Shown: positions 36,363-45,667 of the stretch, one piece after another
How positions within the stretch are numbered: the stretch's first letter is position 1
Layout of the letters: each line of letters starts with the position of its first letter
Assembly: GCA_030528285.1 (NCBI GenBank)
Contig: JAUMZE010000001.1
Span: forward strand, 248,001-312,000
From: Aerococcus sp.
Lineage (GTDB): Bacteria > Bacillota > Bacilli > Lactobacillales > Aerococcaceae
Reading direction: 5' to 3'
Length of the DNA: 64,000 nucleotides
Made by a program: the position numbers and the translations under genes
Notes under the pieces: model-generated
The model's input: the letters and a program-made list of their open reading frames with translations, nothing else
What the model was told of the DNA's origin: nothing
Databases searched by the model: none

Positions 36363-37160
36363 CTGACATTTCGCGATCTCTTCGTCGGCGCGAGTGATTA
36401 TGACGACACCGACGCTTTTTCCGCTTATTTCAATCGCTATACACCTAAGGACCCAAACGTGAATGCACTCTGGCTCGATTTCTCACCCCGCCTTGATGAA
36501 TGGGAGATGCTACTCAGTTATTTCGAAGACTACGCATTCGATTTAGCGGAGCAGGGGACTCTCATTACCAATTACAGTTTTCGCTGGCCGGATAATGTCG
36601 GGGTTCATTCAAAGACGCTGGATGAGATGGCTGTGGATGGTTTCCAGTTGGGGCAATATGCGCTTCTCCAACAGCCGGCTTCTCGTACGCTCCCACAGCC
36701 CGATCACCCTCTCACAATCCAACCCGTCACAGAATCCAACTGGGAGGATTATAACGCACTCCAACAAACCGGAAATGCTGCATATGGTACGCGCTACCAA
36801 GCAGCCAAGGCCCCGTATTATGCCTTTACGAGGGAGTGGCCGAGTATACGTCAATACGGTCTCTATCAGGATCAGACCTTAGCAGGGGCCTTTGAACTCA
36901 TTGAGGGTATTAACCATGTGGAACTGGATCAACTCCTCATTAGACCGGACTACCAGGGACAAGGGATTGGAACCGTCCTCCTCACCCAACTGATGACAAC
37001 ACTACCGCACCCCCTAGTAATGAAGGTCGATCGAGAGGATGAAGCGGTGATGCATTTCTATCAGCAGCTGAACTGCCAGGAAATCGCCACTCAGATCATG
37101 GCCATGGCTCCATTCAGCGATGAGTTTATTTCGGAACTAGCGGATTATCTGCCTGATTAA
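36357..37160 (+). CDS. GNAT family N-acetyltransferase (two-domain)
   Basis: I choose a TTG start at 36357 because it follows AGAAAGGGGACTTTCTCCA and lies about 50 bases after a good promoter; the longer frame to 36153 runs through the yabA promoter region. 267 residues. The C-terminal half (about 120-255) is a GNAT domain with LDQLLIRPDYQGQGIGTVLLTQLM (acetyl-CoA motif Q/RxxGxG/A) and EDEAVMHFYQQLNCQEI. The N-terminal half is a degenerate partner domain. Substrate unknown. Together with the next gene it interrupts the usual holB-yabA linkage. Confidence 0.8.
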   Translation: MLLTFRDLFVGASDYDDTDAFSAYFNRYTPKDPNVNALWLDFSPRLDEWEMLLSYFEDYAFDLAEQGTLITNYSFRWPDNVGVHSKTLDEMAVDGFQLGQYALLQQPASRTLPQPDHPLTIQPVTESNWEDYNALQQTGNAAYGTRYQAAKAPYYAFTREWPSIRQYGLYQDQTLAGAFELIEGINHVELDQLLIRPDYQGQGIGTVLLTQLMTTLPHPLVMKVDREDEAVMHFYQQLNCQEIATQIMAMAPFSDEFISELADYLPD

Positions 37161-37226
37161 CATCACAGCGTCTCCCTAGCCAATCCCCTCCTCCAATCAT
37201 TATCATAGAGAATGAAAAGAGGTTTT

Positions 37227-38096
37227 ATGATGAAACAACAGTGGTTTAACCAACTCTCCCTCCCACACATCACTCGGATTCAACCGGTCAGTGGTGGTGA
37301 CGTCAATCAGGCCTATCATTTAGTCACGGAAGCCGGGGATTATTTTCTCCTCACCCAACCTCGCGTTACGAAAGAGTTCTATGCGGGTGAAATAGCAGGA
37401 TTAAAAGCATTCCAGGAGGCGGGAATTACGGCTCCTCGTGTGATTGCTAATGGAGAAATCGATCATATCGCTTATCTCATCCTCTCCTATCTAGAAGAAG
37501 GAACAGGACAGAATCAATATGCTTTGGGGCAGCTTGTAGCCAAATTGCACCAGGCGACGTCTCCCACCGGCCAATTTGGATTCGATTATTCCTATCAAGG
37601 TACCGCTATCCAGTTTCCAAACCAGTGGCGTGATTCCTGGATTCAATTATTCGTGAATGAACGCATGGATACCCTGAGCCAAGTCCTCCTCAAACAGGGA
37701 TTGTGGCAAGATGTGGATAATGAACGTTATCAGGAGGTGCGTGCCATCATTGTGGACGTCCTCAATCACCACCCAAGCCAACCGTCCCTCCTCCATGGTG
37801 ATTTATGGTTCGGGAATGTGATGTTTCTAACAGACGGGCAGCCTGCACTGTTCGATCCCTCGCCACTTTACGGGGACCGCGAATTTGATTTAGGGGTCAC
37901 CCGAACATTTGGCGGTTTCTCTGGCGATTTCTACTGTGGTTATGAGGACACCCTCCCCACTGCCAAGGGATCCCGCTATCGTCAAGAATTCTACCGGTTG
38001 TATCTATTGATGATCCACCTACTGAAATTCGGCCCAACCTATGCAATGAGTGTCGATCACGCAATGGAGCAGATTCTAGCGAGGCCCCACGAATAA
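37227..38096 (+). CDS. Fructosamine kinase family protein
   Basis: 289 residues from the ATG pair at 37227/37230 behind AAAGAGG. Aminoglycoside-phosphotransferase-like kinase fold: GGDVNQAYHLVTEAGDYFLLTQPR (nucleotide-binding lobe), YLILSYLEEGTG hinge, catalytic SLLHGDLWFGNVMF (near 190-203) and metal-binding ALFDPSPLYGDREFDLG. Such enzymes phosphorylate ketoamines (ribulosamines or fructosamines) for repair of glycated amines or proteins. It probably follows the GNAT gene in one transcript and ends at a strong terminator. Confidence 0.9.
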   Translation: MMKQQWFNQLSLPHITRIQPVSGGDVNQAYHLVTEAGDYFLLTQPRVTKEFYAGEIAGLKAFQEAGITAPRVIANGEIDHIAYLILSYLEEGTGQNQYALGQLVAKLHQATSPTGQFGFDYSYQGTAIQFPNQWRDSWIQLFVNERMDTLSQVLLKQGLWQDVDNERYQEVRAIIVDVLNHHPSQPSLLHGDLWFGNVMFLTDGQPALFDPSPLYGDREFDLGVTRTFGGFSGDFYCGYEDTLPTAKGSRYRQEFYRLYLLMIHLLKFGPTYAMSVDHAMEQILARPHE

Positions 38097-38107
38097 ATGA
38101 TTATATA

Positions 38108-38144
38108 TAAAAATGTCTCCGTGTGATTCGCGGAGACATTTTTG
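38108..38144. terminator. Bidirectional terminator between the fructosamine kinase gene and holB
   Basis: AAAATGTCTCCG and CGGAGACATTTTT form a strong stem around GTGTGATTCG, with A- and T-runs on both sides between convergent genes. Confidence 0.92.
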
Positions 38145-38155
38145 TCACTTATCAA

Positions 38156-39142
38156 TTAGAGCGCACCCCAACACTGGAGCACGAAATACTCCAATGCGGC
38201 CTGTACTGTCACATTGTGTTCAATCATCGCTTGTGTTTTAGCAATCGATTGCATGATTTGAAGCAGGCTCTCGAGGGCAATCGTTTGAACGAACGGATAG
38301 TAACTTTTCGTAAGTGTTGGTTGGATTAGCCTGTCTTCTCCTTCGCCCTGTTTCAGTTTGAGGAGATCCGAACAATAGAGGAGAACTAGTGCCAACAACC
38401 GTTTTGTTTCTTGGCGATCCTTCGTCAACTTGACCCATTCGCTACCCACCAAGATGAAGGAGCGGATGTCTTTTTTTAGAATCAGTTGCGTCCAGGACCA
38501 GACCTTTTCAATCTGCTGGCTAAAAATCTCCTGCTCATTGAGGGTCTCTGCCAGCGCAATATCACTCGTCAATGCGCTGAGTAATTGGGCGCGCTCCTCC
38601 CCCATGCCACGTTCTATGAGCATTTGAATGACCTGCTGGCGCTCCAATGCTGGAAAATGAATGATCTGGCAACGCGATTGAATCGTAGGGAGAATGCGGT
38701 CTCGATTAGTGGTGAGCAGCAAGAGATGAACATTTGCATTCGGTTCTTCCAGAAATTTCAGCAGACTATTAGCAGCGGCTGTTGTCATTAATTCCGCATG
38801 ATTAATCACAAAAACCTTGCTATGGCTCTCAATCGCAGAGAGGGAGAGATCCTGTTTCACCGCACGCATCTGGTCGATCTTCATGCTGCCCTCAGTCGGT
38901 TCCACCCAAAGCACATCTCCGTAGTCGTGGTTTAATATACGCCGGCAATGCTCGCACTCCCCACACGGCTTTTCTTCCTTCGTGCAGAACACCATCGCTG
39001 CTATGAATGTCGCCATCTCTTCTTGCCCAGCTCCAGAATCGCCCTCGAATAGATAGGCATGGCTGATGCGGCGATGCTTCCCGACGATCTTCATAGCGTT
39101 GGCTAATGCGGGTTGCTTCTCCTCAATCTTAAAAGCAGGCAT
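38156..39142 (-). CDS. holB: DNA polymerase III delta' subunit
   Basis: Clamp-loader stator subunit. 328 residues from the ATG at 39142 (MPAFKIEEKQPALANAM) behind AAAGGAGGAGATGAG. AAA+ fold with HAYLFEGDSGAGQEEMA in place of a canonical P-loop (no GKS/T, as expected for delta'), a four-Cys zinc module C-x7-C-x2-C-x2-C in CTKEEKPCGECEHC, the KVFVINHAE box and the SRC motif in TIQSRCQIIHFP. It follows tmk directly: the darA (yaaQ) gene that usually lies between them is missing. Confidence 0.93.
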   Translation of the reverse strand: MPAFKIEEKQPALANAMKIVGKHRRISHAYLFEGDSGAGQEEMATFIAAMVFCTKEEKPCGECEHCRRILNHDYGDVLWVEPTEGSMKIDQMRAVKQDLSLSAIESHSKVFVINHAELMTTAAANSLLKFLEEPNANVHLLLLTTNRDRILPTIQSRCQIIHFPALERQQVIQMLIERGMGEERAQLLSALTSDIALAETLNEQEIFSQQIEKVWSWTQLILKKDIRSFILVGSEWVKLTKDRQETKRLLALVLLYCSDLLKLKQGEGEDRLIQPTLTKSYYPFVQTIALESLLQIMQSIAKTQAMIEHNVTVQAALEYFVLQCWGAL

Positions 39143-39189
39143 CTCATCTCCTCCTTTCTGCATACTGTCTGTCATTATGATCCCTTTCT

Positions 39190-39867
39190 TTATTTATTAA
39201 CAGTTTGAGTAAACAACGCTGGAAAACGCTCCTGTAGCTGACTTAGAGCAGATTGTTTCATAGCCTCCTCAGACATCGACGCGTCCACAATCAGGAACCG
39301 ATCGCCCGCGGTCTGTTTAAGATCTGCGTAACCCGAAACAACCGCGCGATGGAATGCGATATCTTCTTGATCGAGACGATTCTGTTCTGCTTCTTCGCGA
39401 TGTTTTCGGATCCGTTCCAGCCCGATTTCTGCGCTCAGATCACAATAAATCGTGGCATCCGGTTCTAATCCCTCGGTCGCAAACTGATTAATCGAAAGGA
39501 TTGCCTCACTGCCTAATTGGCGTCCATATCCTTGATAAGCCACGGAACTATCCACAAAGCGGTCACACAAGACCACCTCGCCTCGATTCAAAGCCGGCAA
39601 TACCTTCTCCACCAGATGTTGACGCCGACTCGCTGCATACAATAACGCCTCCGTTCGCGCATCCAGAGTGGTGTGCGTTTTATCGAGGATCATTTGACGG
39701 ATCTCCTCAGCGATTGGGACGCCCCCTGGTTCACGCGTGGTAATGAGTGGGCGGGACAATTGATCACTGAGATGTGGAATCAAATGGTTTAACAGTGTCG
39801 TTTTCCCTGCGCCATCCGGGCCTTCTACCGTGATAAAATACCCCGGATATTGTTCATGTGCTCTCAC
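39190..39867 (-). CDS. tmk: Thymidylate kinase
   Basis: Phosphorylates dTMP to dTDP. 225 residues starting at GTG 39867, which overlaps the recR stop (ATGTGA). P-loop [16 protein letters not shown] (near 14-29), the DR(F/Y) motif [16 protein letters not shown] and the TREPGG segment identify the enzyme. The lid region [18 protein letters not shown] is normal. The extension before the P-loop ([11 protein letters not shown]) is slightly longer than usual. Confidence 0.95.
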   Translation of the reverse strand: MRAHEQYPGYFITVEGPDGAGKTTLLNHLIPHLSDQLSRPLITTREPGGVPIAEEIRQMILDKTHTTLDARTEALLYAASRRQHLVEKVLPALNRGEVVLCDRFVDSSVAYQGYGRQLGSEAILSINQFATEGLEPDATIYCDLSAEIGLERIRKHREEAEQNRLDQEDIAFHRAVVSGYADLKQTAGDRFLIVDASMSEEAMKQSALSQLQERFPALFTQTVNK

Positions 39868-40460
39868 ATTTCTCGCCGCCCCTCTAATGCACGATGGAGT
39901 GTGACTTCATCGGTGTATTCAATGTCACTACCGACGGATAATCCATAAGCAATCCGTGTCACTTTGATACCAGCAGGCGTAATCAGACGGGCAAGATAGG
40001 TCGCCGTGGCTTCTCCTTCTGCGGTGGCGTTGGTAGCAATAATGACTTCTTTGATCGTTTCATCCTGAAGACGCGTCAACAAACTGGTCATATTTAAATC
40101 TTCCGGTCCGGTCCCTTCCATGGGAGAGAGTACACCATGCAGCACGTGGTATTTGCCGTTGTAGTCCTGCATCCGCTCCATTGCCATAATGTCCCTAGAC
40201 TCCTCAACCACCATAATCTGGCTATCATCGCGGTCAGGGTCACTGCAGATATCACAGGGATCATGCTCTGTAATCATGCCACAGACCGAACAATGCACGA
40301 GTTCACGCTTCACGTCGACCAGCGCATTCGCAAAATCTAATACATCACTCTCTGTCATTTCCAGCGTAAAAAAAGCCAGCCTGGCAGCCGTTTTACTGCC
40401 GATGCCTGGCAATTTTTGGAAACTCGCCATCAACCGTGCAATCGGTTCAGGATATTGCAT
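39864..40460 (-). CDS. recR: Recombination protein RecR
   Basis: Component of the RecFOR pathway that loads RecA. 198 residues from the ATG at 40460 ([28 protein letters not shown]); the ATG four codons earlier touches the ribosome-binding site AAAGGAGG. The helix-hairpin-helix, the four-cysteine zinc finger [16 protein letters not shown] (near 54-69) and a TOPRIM domain (about 78-170, with [13 protein letters not shown] and [16 protein letters not shown]) are all present. Confidence 0.96.
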   Translation of the reverse strand: MQYPEPIARLMASFQKLPGIGSKTAARLAFFTLEMTESDVLDFANALVDVKRELVHCSVCGMITEHDPCDICSDPDRDDSQIMVVEESRDIMAMERMQDYNGKYHVLHGVLSPMEGTGPEDLNMTSLLTRLQDETIKEVIIATNATAEGEATATYLARLITPAGIKVTRIAYGLSVGSDIEYTDEVTLHRALEGRREM

Positions 40461-40508
40461 CGATCTTTCCATCCTCCTTTGCTATGAACGTGATTGGCTA
40501 CTTTCCGT

Positions 40509-40823
40509 TTAGAATCCTGGAATGCCCTTTGTGAAGGCGCCTAATTGCTGTTTAGTGGCCGCATCGACCTTACCAAGTGCGTTATTGACAGCTGTTAACA
40601 CCAAATCCTCCAACATATCTGGATCATCTGGGTCAATCGCTTCGGGTTTAATCTTGATTGCCGTAATTTTCTTGTTGCCGGTTGCCGTGACTTCGATCAT
40701 CCCACTTGGTTCAGTACCGGTGAAGGTTTGTTTCTTCAAGTCATTCTGCGTTGCTTCCATTTGTTTTTGCATCTTCTGTGCTTGCTTCATCAGTTGTTGC
40801 ATGTTCATCATGTTATTTGCCAT
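40509..40823 (-). CDS. YbaB/EbfC family nucleoid-associated protein
   Basis: 104-residue DNA-binding protein conserved between dnaX and recR. Met/Gln-rich N-terminus MANNMMNMQQLMKQAQKMQKQMEATQNDL, then the central TFTGTEPSGMIEVTATGNKKI and the acidic DPDDPDMLEDLVLTAVNNAL that typify YbaB. Forms tweezer-like dimers on DNA in homologues. Probably in an operon with dnaX (upstream) and recR (downstream). Confidence 0.95.
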   Translation of the reverse strand: MANNMMNMQQLMKQAQKMQKQMEATQNDLKKQTFTGTEPSGMIEVTATGNKKITAIKIKPEAIDPDDPDMLEDLVLTAVNNALGKVDAATKQQLGAFTKGIPGF

Positions 40824-40860
40824 GGTTATTGCCTCACTTTGCTATTTTATTTGTTAACTA

Positions 40861-42720
40861 TTAATCATCAGTAATTGTGACATTCTCCTTGCCGAAGAGA
40901 TCGATCAAAGGATTCGCCACTTGTTCTTCCTGTGTGGTGATTGTTTCTGCTACTGAATCAGCAGTTGATTCGTTCGAAGTAATATCGGGCGTCGCAATAG
41001 TCGCAGTAGAAGTTACCTCCGCTGCTTCACTCGCTGGCGTATCCTCTGCCTTTGATTCAGTATCATGTGGGAGGAGGGTCTCCTGTTTTCCCTCACGATA
41101 GGCCTTAACGTAGGTTTGGCGCGCCTGGTGCCACTGATCATCCGTTAACACCAACATCTTCCCGGGATGCCCAGTCTCTTGATGGATCTTATCAGCGACA
41201 GCTTGCTGGATTTGGGAGTTTGCTGCCACCTGCTGGCAGAGCGTCTGATACTGGAAGGATACCACAAAATGCGTACTGCTGGCGGCAACAGGCTCGGTCT
41301 GTTCGAGGAGCGCCTTTTGCATGGTCGGTAATTGCTCCACCACACTATTCCAGACAGAAACAATTTGATTCCTATCCGTATTCGTCGCCTGGGAGAGCGT
41401 TTGGTAGATCAGTCCCATCTTCGGTTCAAAGGTGTGATTGGTTCGCACTTGGCCCTTTGTCTCTGGACGTGCACTGATTGTGGACTGTGCCGTGGTCTGG
41501 GTATCACTGATGGTTTGTCCTTGCTTCAGGGCTTGTTTGAGCTGCTCAACCTCTTGTTGGAGGGCTTGGACCGTCTGCTGAAGCGGTTGGGTGGCAACAG
41601 ATTGGTTTTCTACTTGCTTCGTCTGTTGGGTGGACATGACACGCTGGGAGAGGCGGATAGTGGCCACTTCTAGGTAGATCGCTGGCTGCATGCTGAAACG
41701 AATCTCTGTTTGCGTATCCTTGAACACCTGCATCACCTGATAGAGAAAGTCGAAATCAACCTCCTCCACTAAATCAGAGAAATTTTCTGTGTAATCGCCC
41801 ATCAGTTCCGCTACTTTTTTCGCTGTGACTTCCTTGGCCATCATCACGTCGCGCGTAAAGAGGAGGATTTCCTCAATGAACCGACTGGCTTCCTTACCAT
41901 CCGCGAGAATCGCACGCAAGATTTTCAAAGCTTGGGCAGTCTCTTGTTGGTACAGGGCGGTTTCGTAGCTGATTTTCTGTTCATTACTGAGGGTACCAGT
42001 CAGTTGGCGTGCGGTGTCAGCTGTTAATGTGTCCTCGGAAAAAGAGAGTACCTGATCCAAAACACTCAGTGCATCTCGCATCCCACCATTAGCCGTCCGT
42101 GCGATAATATCGAGAGCTTCCGGTTCGTAGGTGACGCCCTCCTGCTCTAAAATATCGGCCATCCGCTGAATCAAATCTGACGCGCTGATCCGTTTGAAAT
42201 CAAAACGCTGTGTCCGAGAAATCACCGTCGCAGGGATTTTGTGAACCTCCGTTGTTGCCAGAATGAAAATCACATGCTCTGGGGGTTCCTCCAACGTCTT
42301 CAAGAGCGCATTGAACGCCCCTGTTGAAAGCATGTGCACCTCATCGATAATATAGACCTTGTTCCTGGCTTCTGTTGGGGCATAGCGCACCTTATCACGG
42401 ATATCCCGAATCTCCTCCACCCCGTTATTTGAGGCCGCATCGATCTCGATCACATCCGCGAGTGTCCCTGCCGTAATCGCCTGGCAGATATCACAGTGGT
42501 TGCACGGCTCACCATCTGTTTGGTTCGGGCAGTTCACCGCTTTCGCAAAAATCTTGGCAGCACTCGTCTTGCCTGTTCCCCGCGGTCCGGTGAAGAGATA
42601 GGCGTGGCTCGTTTTATCTTCTTTGATCGCGTTTCGCAAGGTCCGAGACACCGCTTTTTGTCCCACGATATCTGCGAACTGCTGCGGGCGCCATTTTCGA
42701 TAGAGGGCCTGGTAACTCAT
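40861..42720 (-). CDS. dnaX: DNA polymerase III gamma/tau subunit
   Basis: Clamp-loader ATPase and replisome organiser. 619 residues: Walker A GPRGTGKTSAAK (near 45-56), a four-Cys zinc module (CPNQTDGEPCNHCDIC), Walker B VYIIDEVHML, arginine finger SRTQRFDFKRIS, gamma domain III to about 370, then a Gln/Thr/Ala-rich linker and tau C-terminal region. No obvious slippery heptamer for a programmed frameshift was seen, so a single tau-type product is likely. First gene of the dnaX-ybaB-recR-tmk-holB run. Confidence 0.95.
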   Translation of the reverse strand: MSYQALYRKWRPQQFADIVGQKAVSRTLRNAIKEDKTSHAYLFTGPRGTGKTSAAKIFAKAVNCPNQTDGEPCNHCDICQAITAGTLADVIEIDAASNNGVEEIRDIRDKVRYAPTEARNKVYIIDEVHMLSTGAFNALLKTLEEPPEHVIFILATTEVHKIPATVISRTQRFDFKRISASDLIQRMADILEQEGVTYEPEALDIIARTANGGMRDALSVLDQVLSFSEDTLTADTARQLTGTLSNEQKISYETALYQQETAQALKILRAILADGKEASRFIEEILLFTRDVMMAKEVTAKKVAELMGDYTENFSDLVEEVDFDFLYQVMQVFKDTQTEIRFSMQPAIYLEVATIRLSQRVMSTQQTKQVENQSVATQPLQQTVQALQQEVEQLKQALKQGQTISDTQTTAQSTISARPETKGQVRTNHTFEPKMGLIYQTLSQATNTDRNQIVSVWNSVVEQLPTMQKALLEQTEPVAASSTHFVVSFQYQTLCQQVAANSQIQQAVADKIHQETGHPGKMLVLTDDQWHQARQTYVKAYREGKQETLLPHDTESKAEDTPASEAAEVTSTATIATPDITSNESTADSVAETITTQEEQVANPLIDLFGKENVTITDD

Positions 42721-42991
42721 TTGTGCTGCTCCTTTCCATTAATAATCCTAAATCTCGTTATTGTCATTCTGCTCCATTATAACAGACCGCATTGCTTTTT
42801 CCCGAAGATTTGCTAGGAAATAAAAGGGACGGATCAATGACAAACGCCGATTGCCTATGTTGACGCGTTTTTGGTCATTGGGTTCTCTTTATCCTGCTTC
42901 GAAACAATTAGGCACTGATTCTTGATATCATTTGTTTACTTTATATTTTAAAGAACATTAATCAAAATTTAAAAGAGCGATCCTGATCACC
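42721..42991. other. Divergent intergenic region with an imperfect inverted repeat
   Basis: Between dnaX and the YkvI-like gene. CAATGACAAACGC (near 42837) and GCGTTTTTGGTCATTG (near 42865) form an imperfect hairpin with a 15-base loop. I looked for the SRP RNA often found near dnaX in Firmicutes and did not see it. The dnaX promoter is not obvious. Confidence 0.4.
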
Positions 42992-43025
42992 TTGACAAGT
43001 AAACGCTCACAATCTAAAATTGTGA
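42992..43025 (+). promoter_or_regulatory. Strong promoter with overlapping palindromic operator for the YkvI-like gene
   Basis: TTGACA (42992-42997), a 17-base spacer and TAAAAT (43015-43020) make a near-consensus sigma-A promoter. A perfect palindrome, TCACAAT-CTAAA-ATTGTGA (43007-43025), covers the -10 element, the usual arrangement for repression. The arm order is the reverse of the Rex and CRP half-site layout. The regulator is unknown. Confidence 0.75.
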
Positions 43026-43101
43026 ATGATAGCACATAGTTTCATTTTTTACTTAGCGGATGACTTTGTTTATCATGTCAGAAATAGAAAGGATTTGACT
43101 T

Positions 43102-44214
43102 ATGAATAAACAAACATCAGCAAGTGTCGACTGGTCGCGCGTCCTAATTATGGCGGGAGCGATGATTGCGACGATCATCGGTTCTGGTTTTGCGACCGGT
43201 CAAAAAATTGTCCAGTACTTTGTTTCCTGGGGATGGTGGGGTGTTCTCGGTGTCATCGCCGCATTTATCGGATTCGCCTTTATCGGTCATACCTTTCTCA
43301 CGGTAGGATATGATCGCGCGGACGATCTCAAGAAGCCCAATGACATCTATAAAGTATTCTGTGGAAAATATTTAGGGACTTTCTATAACTATTTCTCAGT
43401 ATTTTTCCTGTTTCTGTCCTACTCGATTATGATTTCTGGTGCAGGAACGACCATCCAGCAACAGTTTGGGCTCTCCTATTATGTAGGAGCGGTTATCATG
43501 CTCGTTGTGGTTGTGACTACTGTCGCATTGGGGCTGAATAAATTAACCAATGTCTTAGGTAGCTTAGGACCTTTCATTACGATCGCAACCATTCTCTTAG
43601 GCATCTATTCCCTGGTCACTAACTGGAGCTCGCTCAGTGAGGCGCCCGCATTGATTCAGAGTGCTGTGTCACAAGGATCCATCAAAGTCGCGTCCGAGAC
43701 ATGGTGGCTGGCGGCTTTGAATTATGTTGGCTTCAATATGATCTGGGTGGCGGCTTTCCTCAGTCAGAATGGCCGTTTGGAACCTAACCGCAAACAAGCC
43801 GGTTTTGGTGGGATGTTCGGCGCTTTAGGTTTATGTAGTGCTGTGTTGGTGATGATGTTTGCCTTCACCGCCGCCTTCGCTAAAATCCAAGGTTCCCAAG
43901 TGCCAACCCTGATCTTGGCGAATAATGTTCATCCATTTATTGGGAACTTCTTCTCCTTGATTATTTGCCTGGGGATCTTTACGTCTGCTGTTCCTCTGCT
44001 CTGGTCATCCGTAGCACCCTTTGCACAAGACGGCACCACCCGCCATAAGATCTTCGCGGTCGTTTTAGGGATTATCGGTTTCATCATCGGTTCTTCCCTG
44101 AAATTCGATGAGTTAGTGAACAAGGTGTACGTGCTTAATGGCTATGTTGGGATCTTACTGATTGTGATTATGATCGTCTATGTCATTCGCCATCGTCATG
44201 ATCACCATGCCTAA
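43102..44214 (+). CDS. YkvI-like integral membrane protein (LeuT/APC-fold transporter-like)
   Basis: 370 residues with about ten membrane segments. The first, ALI MAGAMIATIIGSGFATGQ-like region (around residues 15-30), has the unwound GSGFATGQ motif typical of YkvI and related APC-fold transporters, where substrate and sodium bind. The C-terminus ends RHRHDHHA. Preceded by GAAAGGATTTGACTT. Function unknown; uptake of an amino acid or similar small molecule is inferred from fold. Its promoter carries a clear operator, so expression is regulated. Confidence 0.8.
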   Translation: MNKQTSASVDWSRVLIMAGAMIATIIGSGFATGQKIVQYFVSWGWWGVLGVIAAFIGFAFIGHTFLTVGYDRADDLKKPNDIYKVFCGKYLGTFYNYFSVFFLFLSYSIMISGAGTTIQQQFGLSYYVGAVIMLVVVVTTVALGLNKLTNVLGSLGPFITIATILLGIYSLVTNWSSLSEAPALIQSAVSQGSIKVASETWWLAALNYVGFNMIWVAAFLSQNGRLEPNRKQAGFGGMFGALGLCSAVLVMMFAFTAAFAKIQGSQVPTLILANNVHPFIGNFFSLIICLGIFTSAVPLLWSSVAPFAQDGTTRHKIFAVVLGIIGFIIGSSLKFDELVNKVYVLNGYVGILLIVIMIVYVIRHRHDHHA

Positions 44215-44235
44215 ACACACATACCACCTTTTAGT

Positions 44236-44267
44236 GAAAGCTAGGCCCACGGTGGCTTAGCTTTTTT
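44236..44267 (+). terminator. Terminator of the YkvI-like gene
   Basis: AAGCTA-G-GCC pairs with GGC-T-TAGCTT around CACGGT and is followed by TTTT. Confidence 0.8.
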
Positions 44268-44420
44268 GGCAAATAGAAGGCCTGTAACTGCGGACATCCA
44301 TTCATGAGTCCCCTTACACAATCTTTTTGCTTATCAAAAGTAATTAAATTTGACTTTACTTCTGATTTTGTGAACAATAATACTATCAAGTAATCAGTTA
44401 CATTAAAATGGAGGTTCGTA

Positions 44421-45497
44421 ATGAAGAAAAATCCACATATCTTACCAACTATTGATATAAGTGAGGGGATGCAGTTTGGGATTTATACCCTGGGCGACCA
44501 TATGACTGATCCTACCACCAACGAACGATTGAGTGCTAAGGAGCGGCTGGAGCAGATCCTCACCATGGCAGTGGCAGCTGAACAGGCGGGGCTGGATATC
44601 TTCCATGTGGGGGAATCGCATCAGGAGAATTTTGTGAGCCAGGCACATATGGTGATCCTCAGCGCCATTGCTCAGCAAACAAAACATATTCGCATTGGTT
44701 CTGCAACGACAATTGTGAGCACCACTGACCCTGTGCGTACCTTCGAGGATGCCGCAACAATCGATCTCCTTTCCAATGGCCGGATGGAAATCGTCGCCGG
44801 TCGTGCCTCCAGACTCGGGTTGTTCAACCTCCTCGGGTACGACACGAAGGATTACGGTCCCCTATTTGAGGAGCGGTTTCATTTGCTGCTTCAAATTAAT
44901 GAACAAGAAACAGTGAATTGGGAGGGGCAATACCGCGCCCCACTCCACAACGCTCATGTGATCCCACGCCCTGATCATCCTGCGCACGCACTCCCAATCT
45001 GGCGGGCAGTTGGTGGCCGTGCAGATTCCGCTATCAAAGCCGGGCAAGCAGGCGTTCCAATGTATATCACCACACTCGGCGGCAAGCTCAATAATTTCAC
45101 CTATGCCGTGGAACAATACCGAAAGAGTGCAACAGATGCCGGTTATGACACTAGCGAACTTCCCCTCACAACGGCGGGCTTCCTATATGCTGATGAGAAC
45201 CGTCAAAAAGCGATCGACAGCTTCTTTCCATATGTGGATCATGCAATGAGACGAGCGAATGGCGTCGGCTTCTCACGCCTGCAATACAATCAGATTCCAG
45301 ACATCGATAGTGCCATTAATGTCGGCGATCCAGAATTAATTATTGATAAACTCCTCGCCCAGCATGAGGCATTCGAGATGCAGCGCTATGTCGCTCAGAT
45401 CGATTTTGGCGGGCAATCTACCAAGCAAATCATGCATACTTTGGAATTACTAGCGACTAAAATCATACCGACTGTGAAGAAATATACGAAAGCCTAG
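44421..45497 (+). CDS. LLM-class flavin-dependent oxidoreductase
   Basis: 358-residue TIM-barrel flavoprotein of the bacterial-luciferase family. Recognisable segments are GMQFGIYTLGDH, IFHVGESHQENFVS, RIGSATTIVSTTDPVRTFEDAATIDLLSNGRMEIVAGRASRLG and LPIWRAVGGRADSAIKAGQAG. It would use FMNH2 or F420-like chemistry on an unknown substrate, as a monooxygenase or reductase. The start has a good AATGGAGG site. Stands alone, with a terminator downstream. Confidence 0.88.
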   Translation: MKKNPHILPTIDISEGMQFGIYTLGDHMTDPTTNERLSAKERLEQILTMAVAAEQAGLDIFHVGESHQENFVSQAHMVILSAIAQQTKHIRIGSATTIVSTTDPVRTFEDAATIDLLSNGRMEIVAGRASRLGLFNLLGYDTKDYGPLFEERFHLLLQINEQETVNWEGQYRAPLHNAHVIPRPDHPAHALPIWRAVGGRADSAIKAGQAGVPMYITTLGGKLNNFTYAVEQYRKSATDAGYDTSELPLTTAGFLYADENRQKAIDSFFPYVDHAMRRANGVGFSRLQYNQIPDIDSAINVGDPELIIDKLLAQHEAFEMQRYVAQIDFGGQSTKQIMHTLELLATKIIPTVKKYTKA

Positions 45498-45504
45498 CGC
45501 AGAA

Positions 45505-45573
45505 AAAAGAACCTCCATCCCAAACTGTACGACTGATGATTGCTCAGCAGCTGTTTGGATGGAGGTTTTTGGT
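45505..45573. terminator. Bidirectional long-stem terminator
   Basis: AACCTCCATCC-C-AAAC pairs with GTTTGGATGGAGGTT around a loop of about 29 bases, with AAAAAAG before and TTTTTGG after. It lies between the plus-strand LLM gene and the minus-strand MBL gene. Confidence 0.85.
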
Positions 45574-45667
45574 TGCTGTCCCTGAATGGTAGTTATGTGT
45601 TCTGGAACGGATCTACTGTGCGTGAACGAGCGATTTTTGTCTCGGAACAGAGCCACCGCCCAATCAT

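Noticed and set aside
40861-41560. Programmed frameshift for a gamma-form DnaX
   Set aside because: No A-rich slippery heptamer is visible in the linker region between gamma domain III and the tau extension.
42721-43101. SRP RNA or tRNA gene beside dnaX, as in some Firmicutes
   Set aside because: No SRP tetraloop or asymmetric-loop consensus and no tRNA T-loop sequence could be found.
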